A DNA stretch of 59,466 nucleotides from Paenibacillus sanguinis 2301083 = DSM 16941. GTDB taxonomy: Bacteria; Bacillota; Bacilli; Paenibacillales; Paenibacillaceae. Below are positions 20,627 to 28,174 of the stretch, piece after piece. The notes beneath the pieces were generated by a model. It saw only the letters and a program-made list of their open reading frames with translations, was not told the origin of the DNA and did no database searches. Every line of letters starts with the position of its first letter. Position 1 is the stretch's first letter. Position numbers and translations under genes: made by a program. The DNA lies in NCBI RefSeq assembly GCF_000374825.1, contig NZ_KB895394.1, positions 1 through 59,466 on the forward strand, given 5' to 3'.

Positions 20627-20655
20627 ATTATACGTATTTAATGCGTATAAATCAA
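20627..20655 (-). promoter_or_regulatory. hicAB sigmaA promoter with embedded palindrome
   Basis: On the minus strand, TTGATT (20650-20655), a 17-base spacer and TATAAT (20627-20632) form a near-consensus promoter. An exact 7-bp inverted repeat (TTATACG at 20628-20634, CGTATAA at 20644-20650) overlaps the spacer and -10 and is a likely HicB operator. Confidence 0.7.
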
Positions 20656-20701
20656 GATCGGTGAATTGTTCATTTGTATTCCGGAGGTGGTGATACATGT
20701 A

Positions 20702-21619
20702 ATGGCTAGAGAACGAAGCCCGGAACAGGACAAAGCAAATGTGGTTAGAGAGCAGTGGGACGATGAAGCTTAAAGACATCGCCGCTGCTCTTTCTGTTCC
20801 CGATAATGAGGTTCGGAAGTGGAAGACGCTGGACAATTGGGACACCGCGCTCAATGGGATCGCTCCATCTGAACCGAAAGGGAGCGCCCCACGTCGCGGC
20901 GTACCCAAAGGGAACAAAAATGCTGTAGGCAATCGGGGGGGGGGAGCGCCGCCGGGTAATCAGAATGCCAAGGGTAACCGAGGCGGATCAGGCGGTCCGC
21001 CGCGTAATACAAAAGCCGTCAAGACAGGGAATTTCAAACACTATGGATGGATGCATTGAGTTCCGAAGAGCAAGAGCAGCTTGAAAGGGTAGAACTTGAT
21101 CCGATTTCTGCTATCGATGATTCGGTCATCCTTTACTCGTGGAGAGAAAAGGAGATTATGCTTAGGATTTAGACCCTGAAGAACGGGTTGACTGAGCAGG
21201 AACGCCAGGTGCTGTATGAACTCAAGGCTATCAAGGAAGCGATGACGGTTCATGATGAAAAATCTGGCGTAACCAAGACCATTCCTATTACTCGGATAGA
21301 GTTGGTAGAGTCCCAGATTGAAGAAAAGAGCTTCCGTAAGGTTGACGACATTATCAAGTTTGAAGAGGCACTGATACGGGTTCAAGACAAAAAGATCAAA
21401 GCTATCGAATTGAAGGCCCATCTGCTGGACGAGGAACGACAGGTTCGAATTGAAAAACTGAAGTTTGAGCTGCAGATGTTGCGAGGCGGTAAAGTTGATG
21501 ATACCAAGGATGACGGATTCATAGAAGCACTACGTGGACGAACTGCGGAGGTGTGGGCTGATGGCAAGACGAAGCTTAAGCCGCCTCCGTTCAAATGGCA
21601 ACCTTTCAGCGAGAAGTAG
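20702..21619 (+). pseudogene. Phage terminase small subunit, broken
   Basis: Pieces of one TerS gene run in different frames. The N-terminal DNA-binding part is MARERSPEQDKA, then after a frameshift near 20740 MKLKDIAAALSVPDNEVRKW and a Gly/Asn-rich linker (PKGNKNAVGN-like repeats) ending HYGWMH. Another frame at 21047 continues MDALSSEEQEQLERVELDP to an in-frame TAG near 21170. The C-terminal half (21188-21619, ERQVLYELKAIKEAM to PPFKWQPFSEK) is open. The order and sequence style resemble the YqaS group of skin and PBSX-like phages. At least two inactivating changes are visible. Confidence 0.75.
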
Positions 21620-21639
21620 ATCTGTGTCTTAACTTGGTG

Positions 21640-21808
21640 AATGCAGGAAAGTCCACATCATGACATGGACGGCCTGATATGTGACGGATCCGTCCGGGCT
21701 GGAAAAACAGTAGCTATGTCACTGAGCTATGTTTTTTTGGGCTATGGAGAGTTTCAACGGTGAACAGTTTGGCATGGCCAGCAAAACGATCGGTGCGCTC
21801 CGGCGGGC
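21640..21808 (+). pseudogene. Phage terminase large subunit, N-terminal fragment
   Basis: The frame HHDMDGLICDGSVRAGKTVA carries a Walker A-like VRAGKT, followed by MSLSYV. An extra T in the run near 21730-21736 shifts the frame, after which FWAMESFNGEQFGMASKTIG continues. About 55 residues of TerL remain; the gene then breaks off and is joined to a phage regulator fragment. Confidence 0.75.
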
Positions 21809-22012
21809 GTGGGGACTGATCGGGATCCGGAAGCCAAACAGGCAGTTGACTATCGTTATATCCAGGGTTACTCATATAAGGAGACGTTACTGTTCTTCCG
21901 GAGAAGCCTGAGTGACAGCACTATTCGGCGGAAGATTGGCGAGGGAATGGAGAGTGTAGCTGAGTCGCTGAAGATCATGGGGCTCTTTGAGCAGGATGAT
22001 GCGGAGCTTTAA
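21809..22012 (+). pseudogene. Fragment of a phage late-gene regulator (ArpU / sigma-like)
   Basis: A 67-residue frame reading GTDRDPEAKQAVDYRYIQGY then SYKETLLFFRRSLSDSTIRRKIGEGM. This looks like the C-terminal helix-turn-helix of ArpU or RinA-type phage transcription regulators, which normally lie just before the terminase genes. Here it is fused to the end of the TerL fragment, so an internal deletion or rearrangement joined them. Family assignment is tentative. Confidence 0.5.
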
Positions 22013-22026
22013 GGAGGACGAAAAGG

Positions 22027-22126
22027 ATGAATAAGGAAACCATGCATTAATTGTGGGAGACCGATAGAGCCATCTGTTTGTAGCAAGTTGGTATCAGGCT
22101 ATAAACAGAATAACTGTAAGGAATGA
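22027..22126 (+). pseudogene. Tiny Cys-rich (zinc-ribbon-like) phage protein, frameshifted
   Basis: After GGAGGACGAAAAGG comes ATG AAT AAG GAA ACC, then a one-base shift gives CINCGRPIEPSVCSKLV and YKQNNCKE before a stop. The CxxC...C...C pattern suggests a small zinc-binding phage protein of about 32 residues. As it stands, the direct frame ends after MNKETMH. Confidence 0.4.
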
Positions 22127-22524
22127 AAATGTTACAAGAAAATGACCACAAGCTGAACACAACTTGACTCTATATTGATAGGTATGACTGTTTCACAGAC
22201 CTATCGATTGTAGTCAAAGATTGACTCGGTTGCACCAAACAAGGCAGGATGTCCTCCCCAAGAAGGAATATCATACTTTATATCTTATGGGGGAGTGTAG
22301 GGTATCCATTTACAATTTTGTTTTACCGGGCTCTTTGTAGGTGTGGACATTTTTTTGTTTATATTAACTCCATATGTTAACTGAATTATTCATTAATCAA
22401 AATAATGATCTTCCGTGAGTATAGGCCAGAGTAGTATAGTTTTCTCTAAACTTGTCGGAAAGATAAGCACAAAATAAGCAATTCGCCTGTACACTGTTGA
22501 AAAATTGAAGGAGTTGGCTGCCAC
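22127..22524. other. Gap with no gene found
   Basis: AT-rich, without a supported gene. An imperfect repeat ATAGGTATGACTGTTTCACAGACCTATCG (inverted AGGT...ACCT) is at about 22178-22206. Confidence 0.4.
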
Positions 22525-23098
22525 ATGTACAGTTATTCCCCGATGTATTTTATTCGACAAGACCATTACTGGGAGTGGACACCATCTAAGGTGGAATTAA
22601 ACAGAAAACTTAGAGCTTTGTGGGAGCAACATGTGTATTGGACAAGGTTGACGGTGAATAGCATCGCCGAAGGCCTTCCTGATGTAAGCAGTACAACAGA
22701 AAGGCTTCTCCGAAGATTTTGCTGCTGTTTTAGCTACTGTATATGGTCCAGCGATTGCTAGTGAGTTTGCCAAGTTGTTACGGGGTCATCTCACGATCGC
22801 TGCTGAGTTGGTTAAGGATTTAAAATCTGGCGACTCCCAGGCTGCCAAGGATGCTCAAAGGAGATGGTATGCGAATGCGGATTCGATTGCTGAATTTCTT
22901 GCGAGGATTAATCCTTATTGGTCGAAGACGGAGTGGCAACACATGCTTTATGAGCATCTGAGACTTCTTACTGACGAGGCTGCTACTCGTCTTGCAAAGG
23001 ACTATGTTAAGAACGTTGCAACAAATGATCAAATTGAACCACAGGCACTTGAAATGGCTAATGTGATGACGACTGGCATCGTTCAACAGTTTCCATAA
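22525..23098 (+). pseudogene. Frameshifted conserved protein (the family often mislabelled acetylglutamate kinase)
   Basis: The first 60 residues (MYSYSPMYFIRQDHYWEW, ALWEQHVYWTRLTVNSIAEG, LPDVSSTTERLLRR) run to a frameshift near 22715. The next frame continues EDFAAVLATVYGPAIASEFA, then WYANADSIAEFLARINPYW and ends MTTGIVQQFP. Together they match a helical protein common in Bacillus and Paenibacillus that is often annotated as acetylglutamate kinase without being one. AAGGAG lies upstream. Its function is unknown, and this copy appears inactive. Confidence 0.7.
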
Positions 23099-23183
23099 GC
23101 TTTTTGTATTAATTGTTTGGAAATAGGGATAAATTCATTATGTGAACTCATCCCTTCTTTTGTTGGAGGTGGTGATTCATGTA

Positions 23184-23429
23184 ATGGCTAGAGAATGCAG
23201 CCCGGAACGGGACAAGGCAAAGCGGATGTGGATGGAGGGCGGCGGTACGATGAAGCTTAAAAACATCGCCGCTGCTCTTTCTATATATAGGCAAGACATT
23301 GGTCCGGAAGAGTCAGCACCAGTCGGCACCAACTCACATAGTAGCCTTCTGTCCAGAAGTGACGATTTCAGTACTTGGTCAGGAAAGTATAAGCTGTTCA
23401 TTAAGACTTTTTGTAGTACGTGTAATTGA
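23184..23429 (+). pseudogene. Second copy of the terminase small-subunit start, fused to unrelated sequence
   Basis: The first about 115 bases (from GGAGGTGGTGATTCATGTA at 23165) nearly repeat the start of the TerS pseudogene at 20684: MARECSPERDKAKRMWM, then MKLKNIAAALS. After residue 36 the frame runs into unrelated residues to a stop at 23429. Unlike the first copy, this one is in frame through the N-terminal domain. It marks a duplication or a second prophage remnant. Confidence 0.6.
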
Positions 23430-23576
23430 GGTATGCCATTCGTTGTGTTAAGATAACAATAGAAACAAGGAGGCTGCGCCACAGCCTCCCCGGTACAACA
23501 CTTGGGTGGAATACCTCCAAGAATGAGCTTGAAAATAACCCGTTCCCTTGGCGCTAACCTGGGCGGGTTATTTTCG
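23426..23576 (+). ncRNA. Candidate antisense antitoxin RNA for the holin-like toxin
   Basis: A plausible sigmaA promoter (TTGAGG at 23426-23431, 17 bases, TAAGAT at 23449-23454) would start an RNA near 23461. It contains a hairpin (GGAGGCTG...CAGCCTCC) and ends at a perfect 11-bp stem (AAAATAACCCG at 23532-23542, CGGGTTATTTT at 23564-23574). That stem overlaps the toxin stop codon on the other strand, so the two transcripts would be complementary at their 3' ends, as in txpA/ratA. Also visible: an ACCTCC in this RNA that could pair with the toxin GGAGGT ribosome site. No expression evidence. Confidence 0.5.
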
Positions 23577-23648
23577 TTTATTCAGATAAGTGAGAAGTGC
23601 GAGGACAAACATTCCAAGCATCATGACCTCTGAAAACGAAAATTTCAT
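23568..23648 (-). CDS. Putative holin-like toxin (type I, TxpA/Hol-Tox style)
   Basis: A 26-residue peptide: MKFSFSEVMMLGMFVLALLT then YLNKRK. It is one hydrophobic span with a charged tail, and the LLTYLNKRK end is typical of the Hol-Tox family. GGAGGT lies 7 bases before the ATG. A TGGTATAAT extended -10 on the same strand (23707-23712) would give a 5' leader of about 50 bases. Such peptides damage the membrane when their antisense RNA is lost. Too short for most gene finders. Confidence 0.7.
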   Translation of the reverse strand: MKFSFSEVMMLGMFVLALLTYLNKRK

Positions 23649-23706
23649 AAGCATCACCTCCGTCTGGAGGCAATACTTCCCACCCAAGCTCAGTTGTACA
23701 AGCCAA

Positions 23707-23715
23707 ATTATACCA
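23707..23715 (-). promoter_or_regulatory. Extended -10 promoter for the holin-like toxin
   Basis: The minus strand reads TGGTATAAT, a perfect -10 with the extended TGn. No good -35 is seen 17 bases upstream (CTGCAG). Confidence 0.55.
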
Positions 23716-24069
23716 TGAGTCTGCCAATGCTGCAGGCTCTTTATTTTGCTCGAAGAGAGCGGCAGCAAATTGCGAAAGTATATCGCTAGATGATGATCTT
23801 GATGCTAAGTGAGCATTTTAATAATCAATCTTGGCAAGTACCATAACAATTCTGAAATCCATGTTAGTCCATCAGCCCATGTTATGAGTTTAGTTCTTTG
23901 ATGTCTCATTTGAACACCCCGTGTTGGATGATTTTACTAAATGCTACCACATTTACTAATGATAATCCACTGCATTAGGCGATGAAGCTGGTTCTAGTAA
24001 AATAGCAAGGGATTATTTAAAATTACCTAAAAAGAATATTATGGCGCGGGTGAAGGAATTTTTTTCTTG
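23716..24069. other. Gap with no gene found
   Basis: AT-rich sequence between the toxin locus and the LexA-regulated promoter, with no supported frame or RNA. Confidence 0.4.
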
Positions 24070-24099
24070 TTGAATAAAGAACGTGTGTTCGCATATAAT
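24070..24099 (+). promoter_or_regulatory. LexA-controlled (SOS) promoter of the polymerase operon
   Basis: TTGAAT (24070-24075), an 18-base spacer and TATAAT (24094-24099). The spacer holds GAACGTGTGTTC (24079-24090), an exact match to the Bacillus LexA box core GAAC-N4-GTTC. LexA bound here would cover the promoter. Confidence 0.85.
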
Positions 24100-24158
24100 G
24101 TCACCAGACTATATAGGCAGTTGTACGATCACGGAGCTTTAATTAGGGAGGGATGTTT

Positions 24159-24542
24159 ATGCCTGCATCCTGGCAAACCGAAGCAGAAGCGGAGATGGTG
24201 AAGCGAGCAATTTTGCTGCCTGTGCTATTGGATCTTCTGGAAAGGGATCGACAAGCATTGGCGAATATTCCGTTAAAGATGCCGCAAATTTATAAGGGAT
24301 TCATTGGTTTATTGCAGACTGCGGCGATGAATGAACTGGCCCAGGTACGCAAAGATATGCGTAAGCATGGAATCAAAGTTTTTGAGGAGCGGCGAACGAC
24401 TTTCGGTCTGGAGGCTCGTTATTTATGCCGCGGGTACCGCTATGAGTTTGACATGCTCTGGGGATTGGTAAGAGCAGAAATCTTTCAGTTACTAGGCGAC
24501 TACTCGGGGATCGACATCACGAAAGAAGGAATCTCACCGTGA
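24159..24542 (+). CDS. Conserved protein partnered with SOS Y-family polymerase (127 aa)
   Basis: First gene of the LexA operon. It is mostly helical and has conserved blocks RAILLPVLLDLLERDRQAL, GIKVFEERRT and EARYLCRGYRYEFDMLWGLV. The blocks recur in a diverged homologue at 25531 which also precedes a polymerase gene, so a linked role is likely. I know of no established function. The ATG at 24159 is chosen because GGGAGG lies just upstream; an ATG at 24153 is in frame but sits on that site. It overlaps the polymerase gene by 4 bases. Confidence 0.75.
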   Translation: MPASWQTEAEAEMVKRAILLPVLLDLLERDRQALANIPLKMPQIYKGFIGLLQTAAMNELAQVRKDMRKHGIKVFEERRTTFGLEARYLCRGYRYEFDMLWGLVRAEIFQLLGDYSGIDITKEGISP

Positions 24543-25355
24543 AAAAAAGAGTTGTTATGTTGGCGGATTGTCAATCTTTTTACGCAAGTGTAGAGAAGGC
24601 AGATCATCCGCAGTATCGGAACCGGCCGTTAATCGTTGCCGGAGACCGGGAGCGACGGTCTGGCATCGTGTTGGCTGCTTGTCCGCTGGCCAAGCGGTAC
24701 GGCGTGACTACGGCGGAAACATTAGGCTCGGCGTTGGCCAAACATCCAGAGTTGGTCGTCATGCGACCGCGGATGGAGCGGTATATTGCCGTTTCCATGC
24801 AAATCACGAATATTTTGCTGCGATTTACCGACTTGGTTGAGCCGTATAGCATTGATGAGCAGCATCTGGATGTGACAGGAAGCTTATCTTTGTTCGGCGA
24901 TCCAATCGCCCTGGCGCAGAGAATTCAACAGGAGATCAAACGTGAGACCGGGATATACAGCCGTTTTGGCATCAGCTATAACAAGGCAGTTAGTAAAATG
25001 GCCTGCGATAATTTCGCCAAGAAGAATGCGGACGGCTTGTACTGGCTGCCTCTGGAACAGATAACTCAAGCGCTGTGGCCGCTGCCAATTCGGCAAATGT
25101 ACATGGTTGGCTCCCGAATGGAGCGCCATTTGAAGGGGATGGGTATCCACACGATCGGGGCCTTGGCAAATACGCCGCTCGTTCAGTTGCGCCAGCGGTG
25201 GGGAATCAATGGGGAGGTATTATGGCGGCTGGCTCATGGTCCGGATGATTCACCGGTCGATCCCGGTAGCCATGCTGGCGAAAAGTCCATCGGCCATGAA
25301 ATGACCTTGCCCCGAGATTTCTATTCATTGCAGGAGGTGGCCGTCCCTCTATTGG
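24539..25355 (+). pseudogene. uvrX: UvrX/Pol IV-like Y-family DNA polymerase, 5' part (interrupted)
   Basis: Translesion polymerase of the UvrX/YqjW type. The palm and fingers are intact: VVMLADCQSFYASVEKADHP near residue 5, YSIDEQHLDVTGS with the catalytic Asp/Glu near residue 103, then the thumb (MYMVGSRMERHLKGMGIHTI). After VAVPLL near residue 272 the frame enters foreign sequence and stops at 25408. The missing little-finger part lies at 39261-39680. The two pieces join smoothly (VPLL + ELTELVCRRC), matching the intact homologue at 25905, so the gene was cut by the element. Confidence 0.92.
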
Positions 25356-25369
25356 GTATCAACATTAGA

Positions 25370-25381
25370 ATATGTGTGCAT
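25370..25381 (+). repeat. Left terminal inverted repeat
   Basis: ATATGTGTGCAT, exact reverse complement of 39221-39232. It lies 14 bases inside the left junction (28 bases inside on the right). Confidence 0.8.
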
Positions 25382-25437
25382 AAAACTAAAAATCCTTTGA
25401 TCGCCTGAAAAAACAGTGTTTTTTGGGAGGATTAATA

Positions 25438-25488
25438 TTGAGCATAAATAAAAATTGAGCATAATTCTGTCTGTTTATGCTCAATTTT
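25438..25488. repeat. Left-end array of 12-mer recombinase-type sites
   Basis: Three copies of a motif like TTGAGCATAATT: direct at 25438 and 25455, inverted at 25475-25488. The second and third form a perfect 14-bp inverted repeat (AAAATTGAGCATAA / TTATGCTCAATTTT, 10-base loop). The same motif occurs three times at the right end, so these are probably arm-type binding sites. Confidence 0.7.
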
Positions 25489-25530
25489 GCGGGGGTGTCG
25501 AATGAGGAGTTAGGCGGGAGGCTGATTGTA

Positions 25531-25908
25531 ATGACACAAGCGCCCTTGGAGACTGAAAAAGACCTCCAATTGGTCAAAGAATACATTTTACTCCCTATTC
25601 TTTTGGATGTGTTGGAAAGGGATATTAAAGCATTAGGGACAGTACAGCTAAAGATGGACGTTGTATATGTAAAGGCCTTAAGATCTGCGCAAGATCTAAT
25701 TACTGCAGACGTTACGTTGCTTCGAAAAAAAATGCGCAGCAGAGGAATAAAAGTGTATGAGCAGCGGCGAACCGAGGTGTGCATCGAGGCCCGTTATTTG
25801 TGCAGGGGGTATCAACATAGGTTCTCTATGCTTTGGGGTTTGGTGAAAGCGGAGCTTTACAAATACTTAAGTAAATATCTGAACGTCGACTTAAGGAGCA
25901 GCCTATGA
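25531..25908 (+). CDS. Element-borne homologue of the 127-aa SOS polymerase partner
   Basis: A 125-residue protein with the same blocks as the host gene at 24159: EYILLPILLDVLERDIKAL, GIKVYEQRRT and IEARYLCRGY then FSMLWGLVKAELY. It is clearly diverged rather than a recent duplicate. The ATG at 25531 has GGGAGG 9 bases upstream. It is the first gene inside the element, about 40 bases after the end repeats, and overlaps the polymerase gene by 4 bases. No LexA box or good promoter is visible in front of it. Confidence 0.8.
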   Translation: MTQAPLETEKDLQLVKEYILLPILLDVLERDIKALGTVQLKMDVVYVKALRSAQDLITADVTLLRKKMRSRGIKVYEQRRTEVCIEARYLCRGYQHRFSMLWGLVKAELYKYLSKYLNVDLRSSL

Positions 25909-27149
25909 AAAGTGATTACAAAGGTCGAATCGTGATGTTGGCCGATTGTCAGTCGTTTTACGCAAGCGTTGAAAAAGCCGCCCACCCTGAATATGCAGAT
26001 CAACCTGTCGTTGTTGCAGGAGACCCGGCCCGTCGATCCGGAATTATCCTTGCCGCGTGTCCCCTTGCCAAGCAACATGGGATTACTACCGCAGAACGGC
26101 TAGGAGAGGCACTTGCAAAATGTCCCGATCTAGTGGTCATTCGCCCACGCATGGAGGAATACATCAAGGTATCCTTGCAAATTACGGAAATTTATCAATC
26201 TTACACTGACTTGGTAGAGCCGTACAGCATAGATGAACAACATTTGGATGTCACGGGAAGTCTACGGCTTTTTGGCGACCCCTATGAGATTGCTAAGAGT
26301 ATTCAGGATAAAGTCGTGAAAGAAACCGGAGTTCGTGTACGCATTGGAATTAGTGAAAATAAAGTGCTCTCCAAAATGGCGTGCGATAATTTTGCTAAAC
26401 GTAATCCTTCGGGTATTTTTCACTTGCCTGTGAAAGACCTGCAGGAAGTACTTTGGCCGCTACCAATTCATCAGATGTTTATGGTGGGCTCACGGATGTG
26501 CCGGCATTTAACGAGAATGGGGATATATACAATTGGTCAGTTAGCTCAGATTCCCCTGGCAAAATTGAGAGCCAAGTGGGGAGTTAATGGTGAAGTTCTG
26601 TGGCTCATTGCCAACGGCAAGGATAATTCCCCGGTAACTCCAAGTACACACGATTTGCAAAAAGCAATCGGCCATCAGATGACCCTTCCATTCGATTATC
26701 GTGAATTTGACGACATCATGGTTCCCTTATTAGAGCTTTCGGAGCTAGTATGCCAACGAACCCGAATGAAGGGTTATATGGGCTCTGTGGTCTCGGTAGG
26801 TTATCAGGGAGCCGATTTTGATCACCCTTCCGGCTTCTACAGACAAATGAAATTGCCTGATCCAACGAATCTCACGGATGAGGTTTTCCACACAGCGAGA
26901 AAACTATTTAAACGACATTGGGATGCGCTGCCCATTCGAAAAATCGGGGTCACTCTAAGTCAATTGGTAAGCGATCAGGAATACCAACTTACTTTATTCA
27001 ATGACCGCGAGGCAAAGTTAGCGTTGGAAAGAACCACTGACCGAATTAAAGAGAAATACGGAAGTACCGCGATCATGAGGGCCTCTTCTTTAAAAACTTC
27101 GGGCCAAGCGCGGGATCGAGCGCAAAAAATTGGAGGACATTATAAATGA
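25905..27149 (+). CDS. uvrX: Intact UvrX/Pol IV-like Y-family DNA polymerase carried by the element
   Basis: A 414-residue translesion polymerase. Catalytic blocks are present: IVMLADCQSFYASVEKAAHP (first Asp), YSIDEQHLDVTGS (Asp/Glu pair), thumb MFMVGSRMCRHLTRMGIYTI, and a full little finger with DHPSGFYRQMKLPDPTN and the end AQKIGGHYK. The little finger includes YQLTLFND, which resembles a sliding-clamp-binding motif (QLTLF). By eye it is about 60-65% identical to the disrupted host protein. It overlaps yolD by 4 bases. It would restore the function lost by insertion. Confidence 0.93.
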   Translation: MKSDYKGRIVMLADCQSFYASVEKAAHPEYADQPVVVAGDPARRSGIILAACPLAKQHGITTAERLGEALAKCPDLVVIRPRMEEYIKVSLQITEIYQSYTDLVEPYSIDEQHLDVTGSLRLFGDPYEIAKSIQDKVVKETGVRVRIGISENKVLSKMACDNFAKRNPSGIFHLPVKDLQEVLWPLPIHQMFMVGSRMCRHLTRMGIYTIGQLAQIPLAKLRAKWGVNGEVLWLIANGKDNSPVTPSTHDLQKAIGHQMTLPFDYREFDDIMVPLLELSELVCQRTRMKGYMGSVVSVGYQGADFDHPSGFYRQMKLPDPTNLTDEVFHTARKLFKRHWDALPIRKIGVTLSQLVSDQEYQLTLFNDREAKLALERTTDRIKEKYGSTAIMRASSLKTSGQARDRAQKIGGHYK

Positions 27150-27487
27150 GTAAAAAACTGCAAGGAAACGGTCTATTCGAATCTTCCAGAATGATGCTTC
27201 CGGAACACAAGGAGGCTTACATCCTGCACCAGCAGAACTTACGAAAGAGTCAGCCGCCACAATTAGATGATCAAGAGATGGAACGGATATCCATGCTCAT
27301 TACTGAATCAATGCATCTTAAGAAAAATATAAAATTGGTATTATTCGGAGAGTTTTATTCCTCGGAATTAACTGGGCTTGTAACAAAAATTGATCTGCAA
27401 CACAAAACTATCGGGTTTCTTCAAGGCAACAATTTTACATGGATAAGAGTAATGGATATTATTGACGTTATGCTGATTGATTCATAG
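27146..27487 (+). CDS. yolD: YolD-like protein (element copy)
   Basis: A 113-residue small protein of the YolD-like family, which is regularly found next to UvrX-type polymerases. It has LQGNGLFESSRMMLPEHKEA near the start and the C-terminal WIRVMDIIDVML. The host homologue at 39677 shares GLWESSRMMLPEHKEA. Exact role unknown; co-occurrence suggests it modulates the polymerase. A perfect 8-bp hairpin (27534-27554, ATTCCTTA/TAAGGAAT) follows, but it has no T tract on this strand. Confidence 0.88.
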   Translation: MSKKLQGNGLFESSRMMLPEHKEAYILHQQNLRKSQPPQLDDQEMERISMLITESMHLKKNIKLVLFGEFYSSELTGLVTKIDLQHKTIGFLQGNNFTWIRVMDIIDVMLIDS

Positions 27488-27587
27488 ATAATCTCCTATA
27501 CCGAATGGGTACTTATTGTCTATTATAAAAGAAATTCCTTATGCGATAAGGAATGTTCAGATGACTTAAAAAAGGAGATCGAAACTT

Positions 27588-27941
27588 TTGTACAAATCGG
27601 TAATTAGAGAAGGTAAGTATCTTGTTCTTGTAGTCGACGGCATTTTTGATACCCCAATAATGGAATTACCGACAGAAGAACTTGCGGATAAAGTTGCATT
27701 TGAGCTCCAGACTGCTTGGGATCAAGGTGTTGAATGGGGATCTTATCAAAGGTCGAAAGAGCTTGATAGTGACAACAACCATAAAAAGATTAGTGCGACA
27801 ATTCAAGAACTAAGAATCATGAGTCCCGCAGAGCGAGAAGCTTATCACCAAAGAGTAAATAGGCGCAATGAACGAATTCAAAAAGTCGAGGAAGAAAGAA
27901 GATGGAAAAACATTTTGAATTGGAAAAATGCGGAGGAATGA
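27588..27941 (+). CDS. Hypothetical protein between the polymerase cassette and CBASS (117 aa)
   Basis: A frame with a TTG start preceded by AAAAGGAGATC. The first about 60 residues are mixed (MYKSVIREGKYLVLVVDG, then ELADKVAFELQTAWDQGVEW), the rest is highly charged and helical (ERIQKVEEERRWKNILN). No family recognised. Its base composition matches the CBASS genes that follow. It could be an accessory cargo gene of the element; no host counterpart is seen next to 39677-40024. Confidence 0.6.
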   Translation: MYKSVIREGKYLVLVVDGIFDTPIMELPTEELADKVAFELQTAWDQGVEWGSYQRSKELDSDNNHKKISATIQELRIMSPAEREAYHQRVNRRNERIQKVEEERRWKNILNWKNAEE

Positions 27942-28137
27942 AGTCTGATTGGCGTTTCTTGATTCAAGGTCATGACAAGCAAACGATTAGCTCCACAGTA
28001 TTCTTGCTTTTCCATTCCGTATCCGTCATCTATAACCACAAATAGGGCAAATCTATTATCTTTTTCATTTTAGAGTAAGTCATGAATACTCAAGTTTCGA
28101 ATTTCTGTTCTCACCATCCTTCTGTGAGAGATTTCAT

Positions 28138-28145
28138 GGTATAAT
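28138..28145 (+). promoter_or_regulatory. Extended -10 promoter for the CBASS operon
   Basis: TGGTATAAT with a perfect -10 (TATAAT at 28140-28145), about 30 bases before the effector start. No clear -35. Confidence 0.5.
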
Positions 28146-28174
28146 ATACCTAAATTGATTAGATGAGGGTGTCT

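Noticed and set aside
22525..23098. Acetylglutamate kinase for arginine synthesis
   Set aside because: The family is often given this name, but no kinase motif is visible and no arginine gene is nearby.
25380..25530. A LexA box in front of the carried polymerase operon
   Set aside because: No GAAC-N4-GTTC or close variant is visible in this stretch.
24539..27149. Recent tandem duplication of the polymerase operon with later insertion
   Set aside because: The second copy lies inside the element boundaries and is too diverged from the host copy to be a recent duplicate.
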